Assembly: GCF_000346465.2 (NCBI RefSeq)
Contig: NC_034009.1
Coordinates: 27,548,561-27,612,560, forward strand
Source of the DNA: Prunus persica
Lineage: Eukaryota; Streptophyta; Magnoliopsida; Rosales; Rosaceae
Length of the DNA stretch: 64,000 nt
Direction: 5' to 3'
The position numbers and the translations under genes are program-made. Shown piece by piece: positions 24,137 through 35,022 of the stretch; the first letter of the stretch is position 1; every line of letters starts with the position of its first letter. A model generated the notes under the pieces. It did no database searches and was not told where the DNA came from. It saw nothing but the letters and a program-made list of their open reading frames with translations.

Positions 24137-25504
24137 TTAATCTTCATTGCCTTTCACCGCCCATAGATGCTCCATCAAGTGAAATTGACGCATTTCATGA
24201 ATATACGAAGATTGCATCTCCGTATATCGATCTATCATTCGGGTCATCAAATGACCATCCCTCACCAACGGTTCCGGCTCAAACGGTTCTCCATTTGGCC
24301 CCATGGGCCTTTCATAAATCCGTGTCAAAGCCGTGTTCATTGGATCCGGTTCGTAGACCTCTAAAGCATCATAATCGTACTCATCCTCCACAATCATATT
24401 ATGGAGGATGATGCAAGTCATCATAATGCTTCTGAGGATCTCCTCATCAAACATGCGGGCCGCACCTCGAATAATCAACCACCTGGCTTGAAGGATGCCA
24501 AAACACCTTTCGACATCTTTCCTGTATCCCTCTTGATATGTAGCAAATAATTTTTGCTTCTGGGATCGGGGATTTGGAATGGTTTTGACAAAAGTCGTCC
24601 ACCTCGGGTAGATTCCATCAGCTAGGTAGTATCCTGTCTGGTATACTGTATTGTTGACTTCATAGGTGACATTGGGGCCCTGACCTCTCAATACATCGTT
24701 GAAGACGGGGGATTGACCCAGCACGTTGAGGTCATTTTGTGATCCTGCAACTCCGAAGAAGGCATGCCAAACCCATGTGTCGAAACCAGCAACCGCTTCA
24801 AGGATGATACTTTTTTGGCCTTTTCGATTTCCATAATCACCTTGCCAGGCAGTTGGGCAATTCTTCCATTGCCAATGCATGCAGTCGATGCTACCAATCA
24901 TTCCAGGGAATCCTCGAGCTTCGGCTTTTTGCAGAAGCCTTTGGAGGTCCCTGGGAGTAGGTCTACGCAGGTAGTCCCTAGTGTACAGAGTTTCAACAGC
25001 TTGACAAAATCTTACCAAAGCCTCCAACGTAGTGGACTTCCCCATCCGGGCAATCTCATCCACCTGATCAGCAGATGCTCCATACGCCAACATTCGTATA
25101 ACAGCTGTAAGCTTTTGCTCCGGAAGAAGCCCCAAAACCCCAGCAGCATCACACTTTTGAACAAAGTATGCATCATAATTGCAAATATCATGCATGACTT
25201 TATTGAACAAATGAGGTTGCATTCTAAATCGCCTTCGAAAATCAACATCAGAGTACAAAGAAGTTGGGATAAAATAATCTTCCAAAAGATTCTTACCCCT
25301 AGAATGCCTATGTCTTTCCACATTCCGGCGGCGGCCGGCTTGTGAACTATGGCGGCGACCTTGGTTCTCTTCTTCTTCCAAAGCCACTGTTATGAGAACT
25401 TGCTCATCGACTTGTCTCTGCAACTCATTGACTTCATCTGCTCTACGGTTTCTCTCTCTTCTTTCTCTCTCTTGTCTCTCCAAGCATCTCCTAAATTCTT
25501 CCAT
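24137..25504 (-). CDS. Harbinger transposase (DDE_Tnp_4 nuclease)
   Basis: Transposase of the PIF/Harbinger superfamily, which cuts element ends and inserts at TWA targets (family knowledge). One uninterrupted frame of 455 residues, typical in length. Start MEEFRRCLERQERERR is a charged coiled region; the N-terminal helix-turn-helix-like part includes DVDFRRRFRMQPHLFNKVM. DDE residues are visible: first Asp in GMIGSIDCMHWQWKNCP, second in YYLADGIYPRW, and Glu in EGYRKDVERCFGILQARW. The tail ILHNMIVEDE is also conserved. No stop or frameshift. It reads convergently to ORF1. Plant homologues of this family include the domesticated ALP1-like genes, but the flanking TAA and inverted ends show this one is still inside its element. 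Confidence 0.93.
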   Translation of the reverse strand: MEEFRRCLERQERERRERNRRADEVNELQRQVDEQVLITVALEEEENQGRRHSSQAGRRRNVERHRHSRGKNLLEDYFIPTSLYSDVDFRRRFRMQPHLFNKVMHDICNYDAYFVQKCDAAGVLGLLPEQKLTAVIRMLAYGASADQVDEIARMGKSTTLEALVRFCQAVETLYTRDYLRRPTPRDLQRLLQKAEARGFPGMIGSIDCMHWQWKNCPTAWQGDYGNRKGQKSIILEAVAGFDTWVWHAFFGVAGSQNDLNVLGQSPVFNDVLRGQGPNVTYEVNNTVYQTGYYLADGIYPRWTTFVKTIPNPRSQKQKLFATYQEGYRKDVERCFGILQARWLIIRGAARMFDEEILRSIMMTCIILHNMIVEDEYDYDALEVYEPDPMNTALTRIYERPMGPNGEPFEPEPLVRDGHLMTRMIDRYTEMQSSYIHEMRQFHLMEHLWAVKGNED

Positions 25505-25639
25505 TCAGAATGAATGAAGTATGAATTATAAACTCTCAGAAATGAAAATATAGAAAGATGTGGTGTGAGAGGTATGAGCTGAGACTCTGGTTTTATAGAA
25601 AAATTTGGCAAGATAGACATGCCATGTGGCTTGATTTTA

Positions 25640-25835
25640 TTGGATGAAAATCATATCTGAAATTTGAAATTCATCCGAAATTTGAACCCAAATTTATCTG
25701 AAATTTGAACCCAAATTTATCTGAAATTTGAATTTTGAAATTCATTCGAAATTTGAACCCAAAAATTTATCTGAAATTTGAACTTTGAAATTAATCCGAA
25801 ATTTGAATCCAAATATCTTATCCGAAAATTTTATC
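25640..25835. repeat. Subterminal repeat array in Harbinger right end
   Basis: The word ATCTGAAATTTGAACCCAAA and close variants (ATCCGAAATTTGAA) recur about seven times at 20-45-base spacing upstream of the transposase start. The location between gene and terminus fits transposase-binding or promoter repeats; that role is inference. Confidence 0.75.
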
Positions 25836-26204
25836 TGATTATGAATAGTCTTGACACGTAGGAATCCGAAAATCTTATCTGAAAATATTACCCAAATTAA
25901 TTATTTTCATTAAAAAATAGGAGGAAAAAACAAAAAAGTGAATAGTAATTGCCATGGCTAAGGGCAACGGGTGGAGAAACGATTTACTATTTGCAAGGGC
26001 AACCACTATTCACGTGAATAGTGCTTGCCCTAGCTCCACCCTTGCCATGGCTAAGGGCAAATGGGTGGAGTTGCTCTAAAAGCCAACCCGCAAAGGCCCA
26101 AAGGGGAGCCAAACCCAACCAAACAAACAGGACAGACACACCAAACCAAAGAACTAAAAACAAGCTAAAAGAACAAAACAAGCGAAAAGCCACACAACAG
26201 AAGA

Positions 26205-27905
26205 TTAAGCACCAGGCGGAGGGCAAGGAAGACCATCCCCAGATAAAATATGAACTAGAGAGGATGGAGGTCGCACAAACCACGACTCCAAGTACATCTC
26301 CTTCCTAGCAAGCGAGGCAACGACATCCGCAGATCGGTTCGCTTCACGGGGCATCCATGCCCAATTCAATTGTGAAATAGGCTTTAAGAAACCTAATACC
26401 TTTAAGGATATATACGATACAACTCCCAATTAGAGGAAGAAACATCCCTTTGAACAGAATTAATAGCCACTTGAGAATCAGATTCCACCACAACATAAAT
26501 CAAATTCAACTCTTTAGCTCTCAAAAGACCATGTTTCAAGGCCAAAACTTTAGCCATAAGTGGAGATTGGGCACGCACTTGAGCAGCAAGACCCCCAATA
26601 CAAGAACCAGCAATCTTCTGAATAATAACTCCAACTCCAGCCATAGCAAAACCAGATTTCCAAGAACCATCAGTATTAATCTTAACATAAGAAGAAATAG
26701 GGGGTAGCCAATGAGAAGGATGAGGAGAAGAAATCTGAATAGGCATACCCACAGACCCAAGAACTAGCTTCTTTGTAACATTCCAAAATTCCGACACCAC
26801 CAAACAAGCACGAGATCTAGTAGCTGCAGACACAATTAGGATATCATTATAAACAAATTTACATCGAGCCTTCCAAATATGCCAACAAGTGAAAGCAACA
26901 ACCAACCAAATCCACCTAGAATTGGGTGAAAACATACTCCCCCCCTCTCAAGAGACTGCCCAACCATCTATCCAAAGAAGTAAAACTTTGCAAATCCACG
27001 CGATAGCCAATTGCACTTCCAAACCAAACACACGCTGTCCAAGGACAAATGTCCAGCATATGTTCAATTGATTCAGGACTCTCCAAAAAAATAGGACATA
27101 AATGTGAAGATGACAACTTACGCTTATAGAGATTTAAGAAGGAAGGGAGAATATTAGAGACCGCTCTCCAAAGAAATTGTTTCACTTTTGGAAGGGTTTT
27201 AGATTTCCAAATGATCTTCCATGTGACAAGAGAAATGGTATGCAAAGATTGTGCATTAGCCAAGGGACACCTGATGTTTTGATTTACAATCTAATTATAG
27301 CCGACTTCACAGTAAAGTTACCGGACTTGACCTATGGCCAAACCAGCCAGTCACCAGAAACAGACCCCTCGATCAGAATAGCCGTAACAGCATTAAGTTC
27401 ATGTTAGGAGATAAGATGAGCAATGGGTAACAAATTCCAAACTCCATGATCCCAATCAATTAACTCACACACCTTGACAGGAGCATCCATAAGAACAAGG
27501 AGACAAGGTTGCAAATAATCACCTGGGATCCATTTATCAGGCCAAATTGAGGTAGAAGATCCATTTAGAATATGCTAATGAGCTCCAGAAAGAATAATAT
27601 CCCGTCCCACTAGAATGCTTGACTAAGCCCACGAAGCACAGCCTCCTTTTTGAGCCTCCAAAAAGCTGCAATCAGGAAAATATAAACCTTTAAGAATTTG
27701 GACCTATATGGCACCCGGGTTGCAAATAATCCTCCAGGCTTGCCGAGCAAGCATAGCATCATTGAAATAACCTAGGTTTTTGAACCCTATTCCTCCAACT
27801 GCCTTAGATAAAGCCATCAGCTCCCAACACTTCCAATGAATTTTATTTCCCCCTACTGAATTATTACCCCACTAGAAATTTGCAATAAGTGAATCAATTT
27901 CACGA
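26205..27905 (-). pseudogene. LINE reverse transcriptase C-terminus, zf-RVT and RNase H remnant
   Basis: Read on the minus strand. From about 27905: YREIDSLIANF, a stop where the family has Trp, then WGNNSVGGNKIHWKCW and a stretch GGIGFKNLGYFNDAMLARQ of the reverse-transcriptase end. At 27263-26916 comes a zf-RVT domain (TLPKVKQFLWRAVSNILPS, SPESIEHMLDICPWTACVWF). At 26935-26402 lies an RNase H-like domain (VKINTDGSWKSG, SPLMAKVLALKHGL, VVVESDSQVAI), continued in another frame to MPREANRSADVVASLARKE, ending near 26205. At least two frameshifts and several stops make it inactive. Order and content are those of plant L1-type elements with RNase H. Confidence 0.85.
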
Positions 27906-27912
27906 TATAAAG

Positions 27913-30900
27913 TAAGAGTAATGCTATTTAGACACACAATATTGACCACCTTAGCTGACCACCTTATGTGGCAGCTGAGGTGTCTTGCCATGTCAATTAA
28001 TGAATATTGACATGTGTATTCTATTTTTTCTTTTTCTTTTTTCAATAATCCTTAAAAAACAAAAACATCAAAAATTAAAAATCAAATTAAAAAACCCTAA
28101 CGTCCCTGGCAAGTGGCCTCACGCCGTTCTCAATTCTTCCTCGCGTCTCCACAGCACTCCCTTCCTCCATTGTTGCTGCACTCTGATAGAGAATCACTAG
28201 AACGTGGCTGAGAGTTGGAGTCCCCTTAATTACCATATTCTCTACTCTGCTTCTCTCATTCTACTTCTCATTCTCTACTCTGCTTCTCTACTCTGCTTTT
28301 CTCAATAAGAATGAAATTTGCAGTCCTAGGCAATTGGGTGGGTTGAGGAATGGAGAGGTTCACTGGTCTATTCTTCTCCAAAAGCCTGTCTGACAGAGAG
28401 GTTGAAGATTGAGGTACATACCCAATGTTTAGTGTAATTTTGTTGTAAAAATTGTTGTATAGGTTCTTAACTTTGTGCGCCCTGCTGTTATTAATAACAG
28501 ATGCCTATAATGCTTTGAACAATCAGCCTTATAGACTCCAAAAAGACAAGGAATTTACAGGTACCTTACGAACAAGGAATTTTAGCTACCTCAAGTTTTT
28601 TGTCTTAAAAATTGTCATCTACAGTAAAATTCAAGGAGTTCCAAAATGAATTAACAGGTAAAATGTATTGTGAGGTAGTTGATACCAAGGAAGATGGTGC
28701 GTTTTTAAAGTATCAGATATCTGAAGATATGATAATTGCGGGGAAAAAAAAGAGTGCAAACTTTACAGTTATATTCCATGAATTTGACAGCGAAGTTAAG
28801 TGCAATTGTTCCAAGTTTGAGTTTAGGGGAATACTGTGCAGACATGCCATTTATGTCTTGATTAAGCATAAGATGGATTTAATTCCAGATAAATACATCT
28901 TGCGAAGATGGAGGAAAGATGTGACAAGACGTCACACAAAGATTAAAATTAGCTATAATGAGTCAAATGCCACACTTGAAGCACATCAGTGTGATAAGAT
29001 GCAGAAGACCTTTGATGAGATTAAGGAGTTGGCAGCTGATTCTGAAGAAAAGTGTGTGATTGTGATGGCTTAGATGCAGAAACTAAAGGAGCAATTGTCT
29101 AACCATGACAACGTTTGTGGGAGTACTCAACCAATTCCCAAGTCACCAACTGGTAGGAGCTTTGACAATTGTGTTAATGAAATTTCAAATTCGAAGAAGA
29201 TACTTACCCCATTAGCAGTCAGAAGCAAAGGTCGACCACCATTTAAAAGGAAGCAATCTAAAATGGAACAAATTGTTAGAAAGAGAAAAGAAGGAATCTA
29301 AAATGGAACAAATTGTTAGAAAGAGAAAAGAAGGAGAAAAGAAGAGCACATCTCAAGAAAAAAATACAAATAAAAGAAAAAGAATTAAGGTATGCAAATA
29401 AAATGGCTATTACTTATTTTGTTATGTTAAGTGAGTAAAATATTCATGCTGTACATGTGTTGTATTTGTATATTTTTCAGGAGTTCCAGATGGTAGAAAG
29501 TGATGTTCCACCCACTGACAAAATTAGTTGTGATATAGTTGGAACACAAGAGAGTATTCTTTTTACTGTAAGAATATTTAGTTGTGATTCCCATTCTTTA
29601 TCTTGGCCTTGATACATATGTATTTTTAAAATGAGATACTTGGTTTTTTTGTACTTCAGGATTCTCAAATTGCACAGGATAGTCATGGTGGTATGGATGA
29701 TGATTAATACCCCTACATTTCCCATTCAAAATGTGAGTTGTGAAAAGATTCATCTGATGTTGTTCTATTACTTTTTTATTTAATTGTTTGATTTTTAAAT
29801 TAGTGATGTATTTGAAATTATTTGGTTACTGGATTTGTTTATGGGGTTTGCTCAAACAGATTGTCCACATCACTTGAATGGAGAGTATATGATAGAAAGC
29901 ACACGACACCCTCCTGTTGTTTATCTACAACCTCACGAACACATGAAATAAGGAAGTGCTCAAGTCCCATTTTGGTGTCCAGAAGTAATGGAGTTGATCT
30001 TGTACTCAACCACAAAATTAGTTTTTTTTTTCTTTTTCCTTTTCATTCATATATATCACTATTGTAGCAATTTAATCTACATGATACTGTTAATCATGTC
30101 CATTCGTGGATTGGAAATATCATTATTAATTTCTATAGTTATTCTTCCAATATCAATGTTGTCTAATTACTTCCAGCATTTCTATTAAGAGTTACTTGGG
30201 CCTCCCTGCATTGTTGCCTAAGAGTAGGATGGTTATCATCCAGTCAGAAAGAACCACATTCAAAGAAACGCCAATACTGATCCAAAGAACCAAAACATAT
30301 AATTCAATGAATTTCCTTACAAAAATATATGAGTATAGCCACTTATTCATCAGTGAGCATTTACAATCAAGACAGAGAAACCTATCTGCAATTGTAGGAA
30401 AAAAAACAAAAAAACAAAACTTGGGGTTGCAGAATTTGGACTTATAAAATCACTCAATTTCCTTGTCATTGTAGACCAAGCTATGCAACGTTCAGATTAC
30501 AAAATGTAAATATACTGCTTCAGAATCCAGTGTCACCTGAAGGACCCCTTGTGTGTAAATATACTGCTACAGAATCCAGTGTCACCTGGATTGAAGTAGA
30601 ACTTTTCCTGGTAGCCTGCAGCAGAAAAATAGTGGCTTTTATCATAATCAAAAGATGAGATCAAATAAGAGGAACATTATGCAACTTGAAAGAAACTAAC
30701 TGAGTTGTAATGGGCATTATTTGCCTCTTCAAAGAAACTAACTGGTATTACCACACCCAAAAAAGTACATAAGTATTACTGCCAAAAAAATACATAAGTT
30801 TTTGCATCCTACAGAGCAAGCAATAAAATACATAAGTATTACTGCCAAAAAAGTGTTCCCAAGTCAATTAAGAACTTTTTTTCCTCCATTTTTCTTTCTA

Positions 30901-31881
30901 AAGGTTCTCCTGGTATGTTAGTAGCACGATGCAGAAACCAAGATGAGGACAGCTAGGAAGATCAAACCAAAATTGAAAAGCTATTGCCCAATGCTTTCAC
31001 CTAAGAATTGTTGATGATCTTTGTAAGGCTTTGCTCGCTGAAAGAAGTCCTCCCTTTGTGCCTGACAGAAATAATGTCCCTCAAAAAGTTCCGGCAACAA
31101 TCCAGCACCAATAAAAAGAAAAGACCACATATAAACTATCACAATTTGCATTCAATCACAAGTGTTATGATCTTTATAATTCAAATATTATCACATTCAG
31201 TGACATTATAGCCACCCAGTACCCACGAACTACATGCTAGCAAGACCCAACTAATTACACTAATCAATTTTTACAACAAATTGCAGATTCAAGAAACAAA
31301 AACTAAGAACATGTACAACAATTTTTACAACAAAATTACTCTAAAAATTGGGTATGTACCTCAATCTTCACCCTCTCTGTCAGATAGGCTTTTGGAGAAG
31401 AATAGACAAGTGAACCTCTCCATTCTTCAACCACCCAATCGCCCAAGACTGCAAATTTCATTCTTTTTGAGAAAACTCTTAACTTTCACCAACAACAGTG
31501 GAGGATGGGGATGGATAAATTTAGTGGAGGAAGGGAGGCAATGAGAGAAGCAAAGTAGAGAATACGGGGGGACTCCAACTCTCAGCCACGTTCTAGTGAT
31601 TCTCTTATCAGAGTGCAGCAACAATGGAGAAAGGGAGTGCTGTGGAGACGCGAGGAAGAATTGAGAACGGCGTGAGGCCACTTGCCAGGGACGTTAGGGT
31701 TTTTTAATTTGATTTTTAATTTTTAATGTTTTTGGTTTTTAAGGATTATTGAAAAAAGAAAAAGAAAAAATAGAATACACATGTCAATATTCATTAATTG
31801 ACATGGCAAGACACCTCAGCTGCCACATAAGGTGGTCAGCTAAGGTGGTCAATATTGTGTGTCTAAATAGCATTACTCTTA
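27913..31881. mobile_element. MULE-B: Mutator-like element with ~0.5-kb inverted repeats
   Basis: About 4.0 kb. Left repeat 27913 to ~28432 and right repeat ~31350 to 31881 are inverted copies over ~520 bp, including ATGCTATTTAGACACACAAT, GACCACCTTATGTGGCAGCT and GGCTGAGAGTTGGAGTCCCC. Inside is a damaged FAR1-related SWIM-domain gene. ATATAA stands close to both ends (27905-27910 and 31882-31887) but a clean 9-bp TSD is not seen. It lies inside the LINE. Size and missing catalytic region imply a non-autonomous deletion derivative. Confidence 0.85.
28612..29707 (+). pseudogene. FAR1/FHY3-type MULE protein, C-terminal part with SWIM finger
   Basis: Encodes the region after the MULE nuclease domain: KFKEFQNELTGKMYCEVV, then a SWIM-type zinc finger with CNCSKFEFRGILCRHAI (C-x-C...C-x-H), then YILRRWRKDVTRR, as in FAR1-related proteins and their transposase ancestors. 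The frame runs 28612-29070, meets TAG at 29071-29073, and continues without shift to 29301 (GRPPFKRKQSK). At about 29257-29335 a ~38-bp stretch is duplicated in tandem and ends the frame. Further likely exons at 29481-29569 and 29661-29707 give an acidic tail ending GGMDDD. The N-terminal FAR1 zinc finger and the DDE nuclease are absent. Confidence 0.75.
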
Positions 31882-32094
31882 ATATAATTAAGAGCCTCTT
31901 TCTTAGACCTTCCCCAAATAGTAGGTAAACCTATATATTTCCCAGGATTGTCCGCTTCTTTGACCCAAAAAAATCCAACATAAATCCTAGGATTGTGTGT
32001 GAATGTTGCTCCATCTATGTTTACTGGTAGTTTGGTTGTTGTGTTCTCCTTTTTAAACTGTACATATGACTAGGCAGTGGTTAAAGTGTGTTTT

Positions 32095-34690
32095 TTAATG
32101 TTCTGTTGTGCATATGACAAAGGAATAATCACATTTGAAGTACACCATGGAAGTATAATGGTAAAGTCCCCAAACCTCAATGAGTGGTGGTTTTATGTGT
32201 GTGGGGAGAAGGGGGCGCGCAAGAGGGGTTTGTTGATTATTTGGATTAGTGTCTTGTGAACTACATAAATTTGTTAGAGATATATGGGTATGCAAAAAAG
32301 CTTGGCTACCATGACCAAGTGGTTGTGACATGGATACAAAGTGGTAAGAAAGTGTGTATAGACAGTGATGCTTAGCTACTTTAATGGTGTCATTTGGTGC
32401 CTCATAGCTGAAAGAGTGATTGTAATTTACTTGGAACACTCCACTGTTATTGATGTGGATGAAACTACAGTGGCTTGGAGGGAGAGGGGTCCTAGTTGTT
32501 AGATATATGCCCTAGAAACCAGTATAAAAATGGAATATTCTAAGGATATAATATAATTAATATAATCAAAGGGGAGTGAATGTTACTCTAAGATACATAA
32601 CGTACATAAAGTAACAAGTCCATGGATAAAGATATGAATGGAAAGCAGTCTAAAGAAGTTAGATTCATGAAACCTTTCCATCATAGAAGTATCATATCCT
32701 AAAAAGTTCATGGTCATAGGATCACCAATTGGAAAATGGTGAACCGCAAAGACTAGTACATCCTATGTCTGCTCAAATAGGAGGATGACTAGTCTCAAGT
32801 CATTCGTGTAAAGACACTGAGACATGTACGTAGGTGCTCTATAGAGATGGAGTTCACTGAATGCGATCAACTCAAGAATTCTTGTATGGAAGTCTTACTC
32901 ACAAGTGTCAAACAAATAATTCTAAAGTGTGATAATGCAAATTAGTCCTTAGACTTGAGACATCATAGTTATCTTGTGTATGAGCTGTTTGTTTTTTAGA
33001 ACACTATACAGTCGTATCAAAAGGATGTGACTTAAAAGTGTTCTTGAGGATACTCATCATATGCACAGAGGCATGTGAACGTACAGTAAGAAATCTCTAC
33101 TCTTAGTAAGAAGAGAGAATACTATAAAGATATTATTCGTTGAATCTTTGGCCAAAGTACAATATAAGAATTGAAACAAGAATGTTTGCAATTGCATCCA
33201 AGTAAATCATATAACCTATTGATGTCATGTGAGGGATTTGACACGAGTTAACCATATCCTAACAACAACAAGACATAGAGTATTGCATTGTTCTCAAAAT
33301 GAATTCTATTTAGCTTGGGTAGCCATGACAGACTGCTAGGTGTCACTCATAGTTTGTGGAAGCTCTGTAAGGACTAATTACAATTAGTTTTTGCCAATAG
33401 GAAGAATTGTATAGAGGGATACGATTTACATTCGGTTTAGAAGTAATCATTCTTCCCCACAGCCTCGCTAATAAGAACCTATAAGGTCGCACACCGAAAA
33501 GGTATGGATCGAGAATTGAAAAGAGAATAAATGATTTTGTAGCTTGGTCAAAGTCAAAGTCAAAGTCAAAGTTAAAGGTCAAACCATTGACTTGAGACTT
33601 GACGTGGTCAACACAAGGTTGACTAGGACCAATGCTAATTAGACAAGTTAGTGATGTAATTAGTTAAGTCATTAAATCAATTAAACTAATTAGATTAGCT
33701 TAATGAATTAATTAAAGTTATGGAACTTTAGTTTTGGTCCTATATGACTTAAACATTTATAGGAAAATGGACCTAATAGACTTAGGCAAAGTGTGACACA
33801 TTATAAGATTAATGTGATAGATCAAAGTAGCCCAAAAAGAATAAGGAAGAGGAGGGTGCGGTACATGGGGTCTCTAAGGGCACATGTGTGACAATATGTC
33901 TATATATAATCATAGTTATAGCACAACACCTCCTTAGGGTTTCAAGTTTGGCATTTAGGAAGAGAGGAAAACATCAAACCTCTTCCTTAGTCTCCCTTGG
34001 TCGGCCACCATAGAGGAAGTAAAGGCTAGCACCCACATTCTCCTCTTGGTTCCTTATTCTCCTATTCTCATTCTACCTTAGTGAAGATACTCTGGAGAGG
34101 CATATCTTTATTGTGCCTATTTGGAGAATAAGGTGGAGAATCAACAACTAAGGGACCATTCCCTCTACTTGAATACCATCATTGGATTCAAAATTCGCTC
34201 TAAGGGTAATTAAGCTCACTTCCTACATTCTCTTTAATATGTGATATTAGTGTCAAAGGTGCAAACTTTCATAGACCTATAAAGATTGGGACCTAAGTTG
34301 AGACTTGCATGAATCTCTAGCTATTTTCTTGCTTCCGTTTTATTTGATTTCATATTTGATATGCATAGGCTAGATGATTTGTTCTCTCATATATTCATGG
34401 GGTCATAGAAATCCCTACACCTAAATTTCCCTTCATTATTGCAAGAAACCTACTGTTGAATTTGAACAAGAAGATGAGAGTGATGAACAATCTGGTTATG
34501 AGGGTATGTATGAGGAGGATGAAGATGATGAAGAGGCTATAAATGTGAAGGATGAGGGTTATGAAAAGGCTATAAACGTAAAGGATGAGGGTGATGACAT
34601 TGTTGTTAATGAGGCTGAAGAAAGATGGAGAAGTTTTTATCTGGGTATAGCACCTTCAATCCTCAAAATGGTGGTAAGTAAATTTTGTTT
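32095..34690 (+). pseudogene. PB1-like N-terminal part of a MULE transposase, split by a solo LTR
   Basis: Plus-strand pieces in several frames: GIITFEVHHGS, NEWWFYVCGEKGA, then IYGYAKKLGYHDQ-type and ERVIVIYLEHSTVIDVDE pieces up to 32496. The 1.9-kb LTR follows, and then an acidic region KKPTVEFEQEDESDEQSGYE to about 34690. The FEVHHG start, a YGYAKKLGY block and a VIxYLEH block followed by an acidic linker are the layout of PB1-like domains at the N-terminus of plant MULE proteins. Stops and shifts are frequent. It lies beside the right inverted repeat of MULE-A and probably belonged to it. Confidence 0.55.
32497..34419. mobile_element. Solo LTR, family L (copy 1), 1923 bp
   Basis: Begins TGTTAGATATATGCCCTAGA and ends ATCCCTACA. 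It matches 54330-56334 along its length (shared ATAACGTACA, AAGTAACAAGTCCATGG, AGGATCACCAATTGGA, CGCACACCGAAAAGG). No reverse transcriptase or second LTR is nearby. The flanks CCTAG(T) and CCTAA form at best an imperfect TSD. Similarity of the first bases to known plant Ty1/copia LTRs is from memory. Confidence 0.7.
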
Positions 34691-34767
34691 TTGGGGTTCA
34701 GAAACCCTTTTATCGAAAAAAAGAAAAAGAAAGAGAGAGTATTGTAAATTGTGGTCTACTTGACCCC

Positions 34768-35022
34768 TTGAGCTGCTTAGATTTCGATTTTAAAAGCATG
34801 TGGGGTCCACTTTGCCAAGTAGGCTATGCTTAGCAATTGGCCACCGTGTGTGTTTGTACCATAATGACCTTGCCACGTCAGCATTTTTGACAGTGTTTTG
34901 GATGACGTTAACAATGGGGGGTAAAGTGGAACACAATACCACGATCAAGGGGGTTAAGTGGGTCACTTTAACTTTGAGGGGGAGTTAAAGTGAGATTTGA
35001 CTGAAGTTTCAGGTGGTATTAC
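34768..35022 (-). repeat. MULE-A right terminal inverted repeat
   Basis: Inverted partner of 21197-21455; see MULE-A. Confidence 0.7.

Larger units (their letters stand above)
21986..26076. mobile_element. PIF/Harbinger DNA transposon, apparently complete
   Basis: 4091 bp, flanked by TAA on both sides (21983-21985 and 26077-26079), the target duplication of this superfamily. Ends are imperfect inverted repeats, GAGTGGCTCCA at the left and GAGCAACTCCA (complement of the right end). It carries the canonical two genes: a Myb/SANT-like ORF1 (plus strand, two exons) and a DDE transposase (minus strand), convergently arranged with 3' ends about 310 bases apart. Neither gene has a visible stop or frameshift. 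The left subterminal zone is GC-rich with palindromes; the right one has a short repeat array. Confidence 0.88.
21957..31975 (-). mobile_element. Minus-strand LINE, 5'-truncated, interrupted by two transposons
   Basis: On the minus strand, sequence at 31975-31882, 27910-26080 and 21982-21957 reads as one L1-type LINE. It covers the C-terminal reverse transcriptase (NPGKYIGLPTIWGRSKK; YREIDSLIANF), a zf-RVT domain, RNase H, a 3' UTR and a poly(A) tail (ten T on the plus strand at 21957-21966). The Harbinger element (21986-26076) splits the 3' end and MULE-B (27913-31881) splits the reverse-transcriptase part. The 5' boundary near 31975 is approximate and no LINE TSD was recognised. Confidence 0.7.
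21197..35022. mobile_element. MULE-A: Mutator-like element filled with nested insertions
   Basis: Two ~255-bp inverted repeats, 21197-21455 and 34768-35022, match over their whole length (shared words CACGGTGGCCAATTGCTAAG, GTGGACCCCACATGCTTTTA, ATCGAAATCTAAG). They face each other as long Mutator-type termini. Next to the right one lie remnants of a PB1-like transposase N-terminus (32095-32496 and 34420-34690). Most of the 13.8-kb distance is later insertions: a LINE, a Harbinger element, MULE-B and a solo LTR. An exact TSD could not be recognised. The alternative is two independent MITE-like copies in inverted order. Confidence 0.6.

Noticed and set aside
24764..25345. 193-codon plus-strand ORF opposite the transposase
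   Set aside because: Shadow frame of the transposase gene, whose own frame shows clear DDE motifs.
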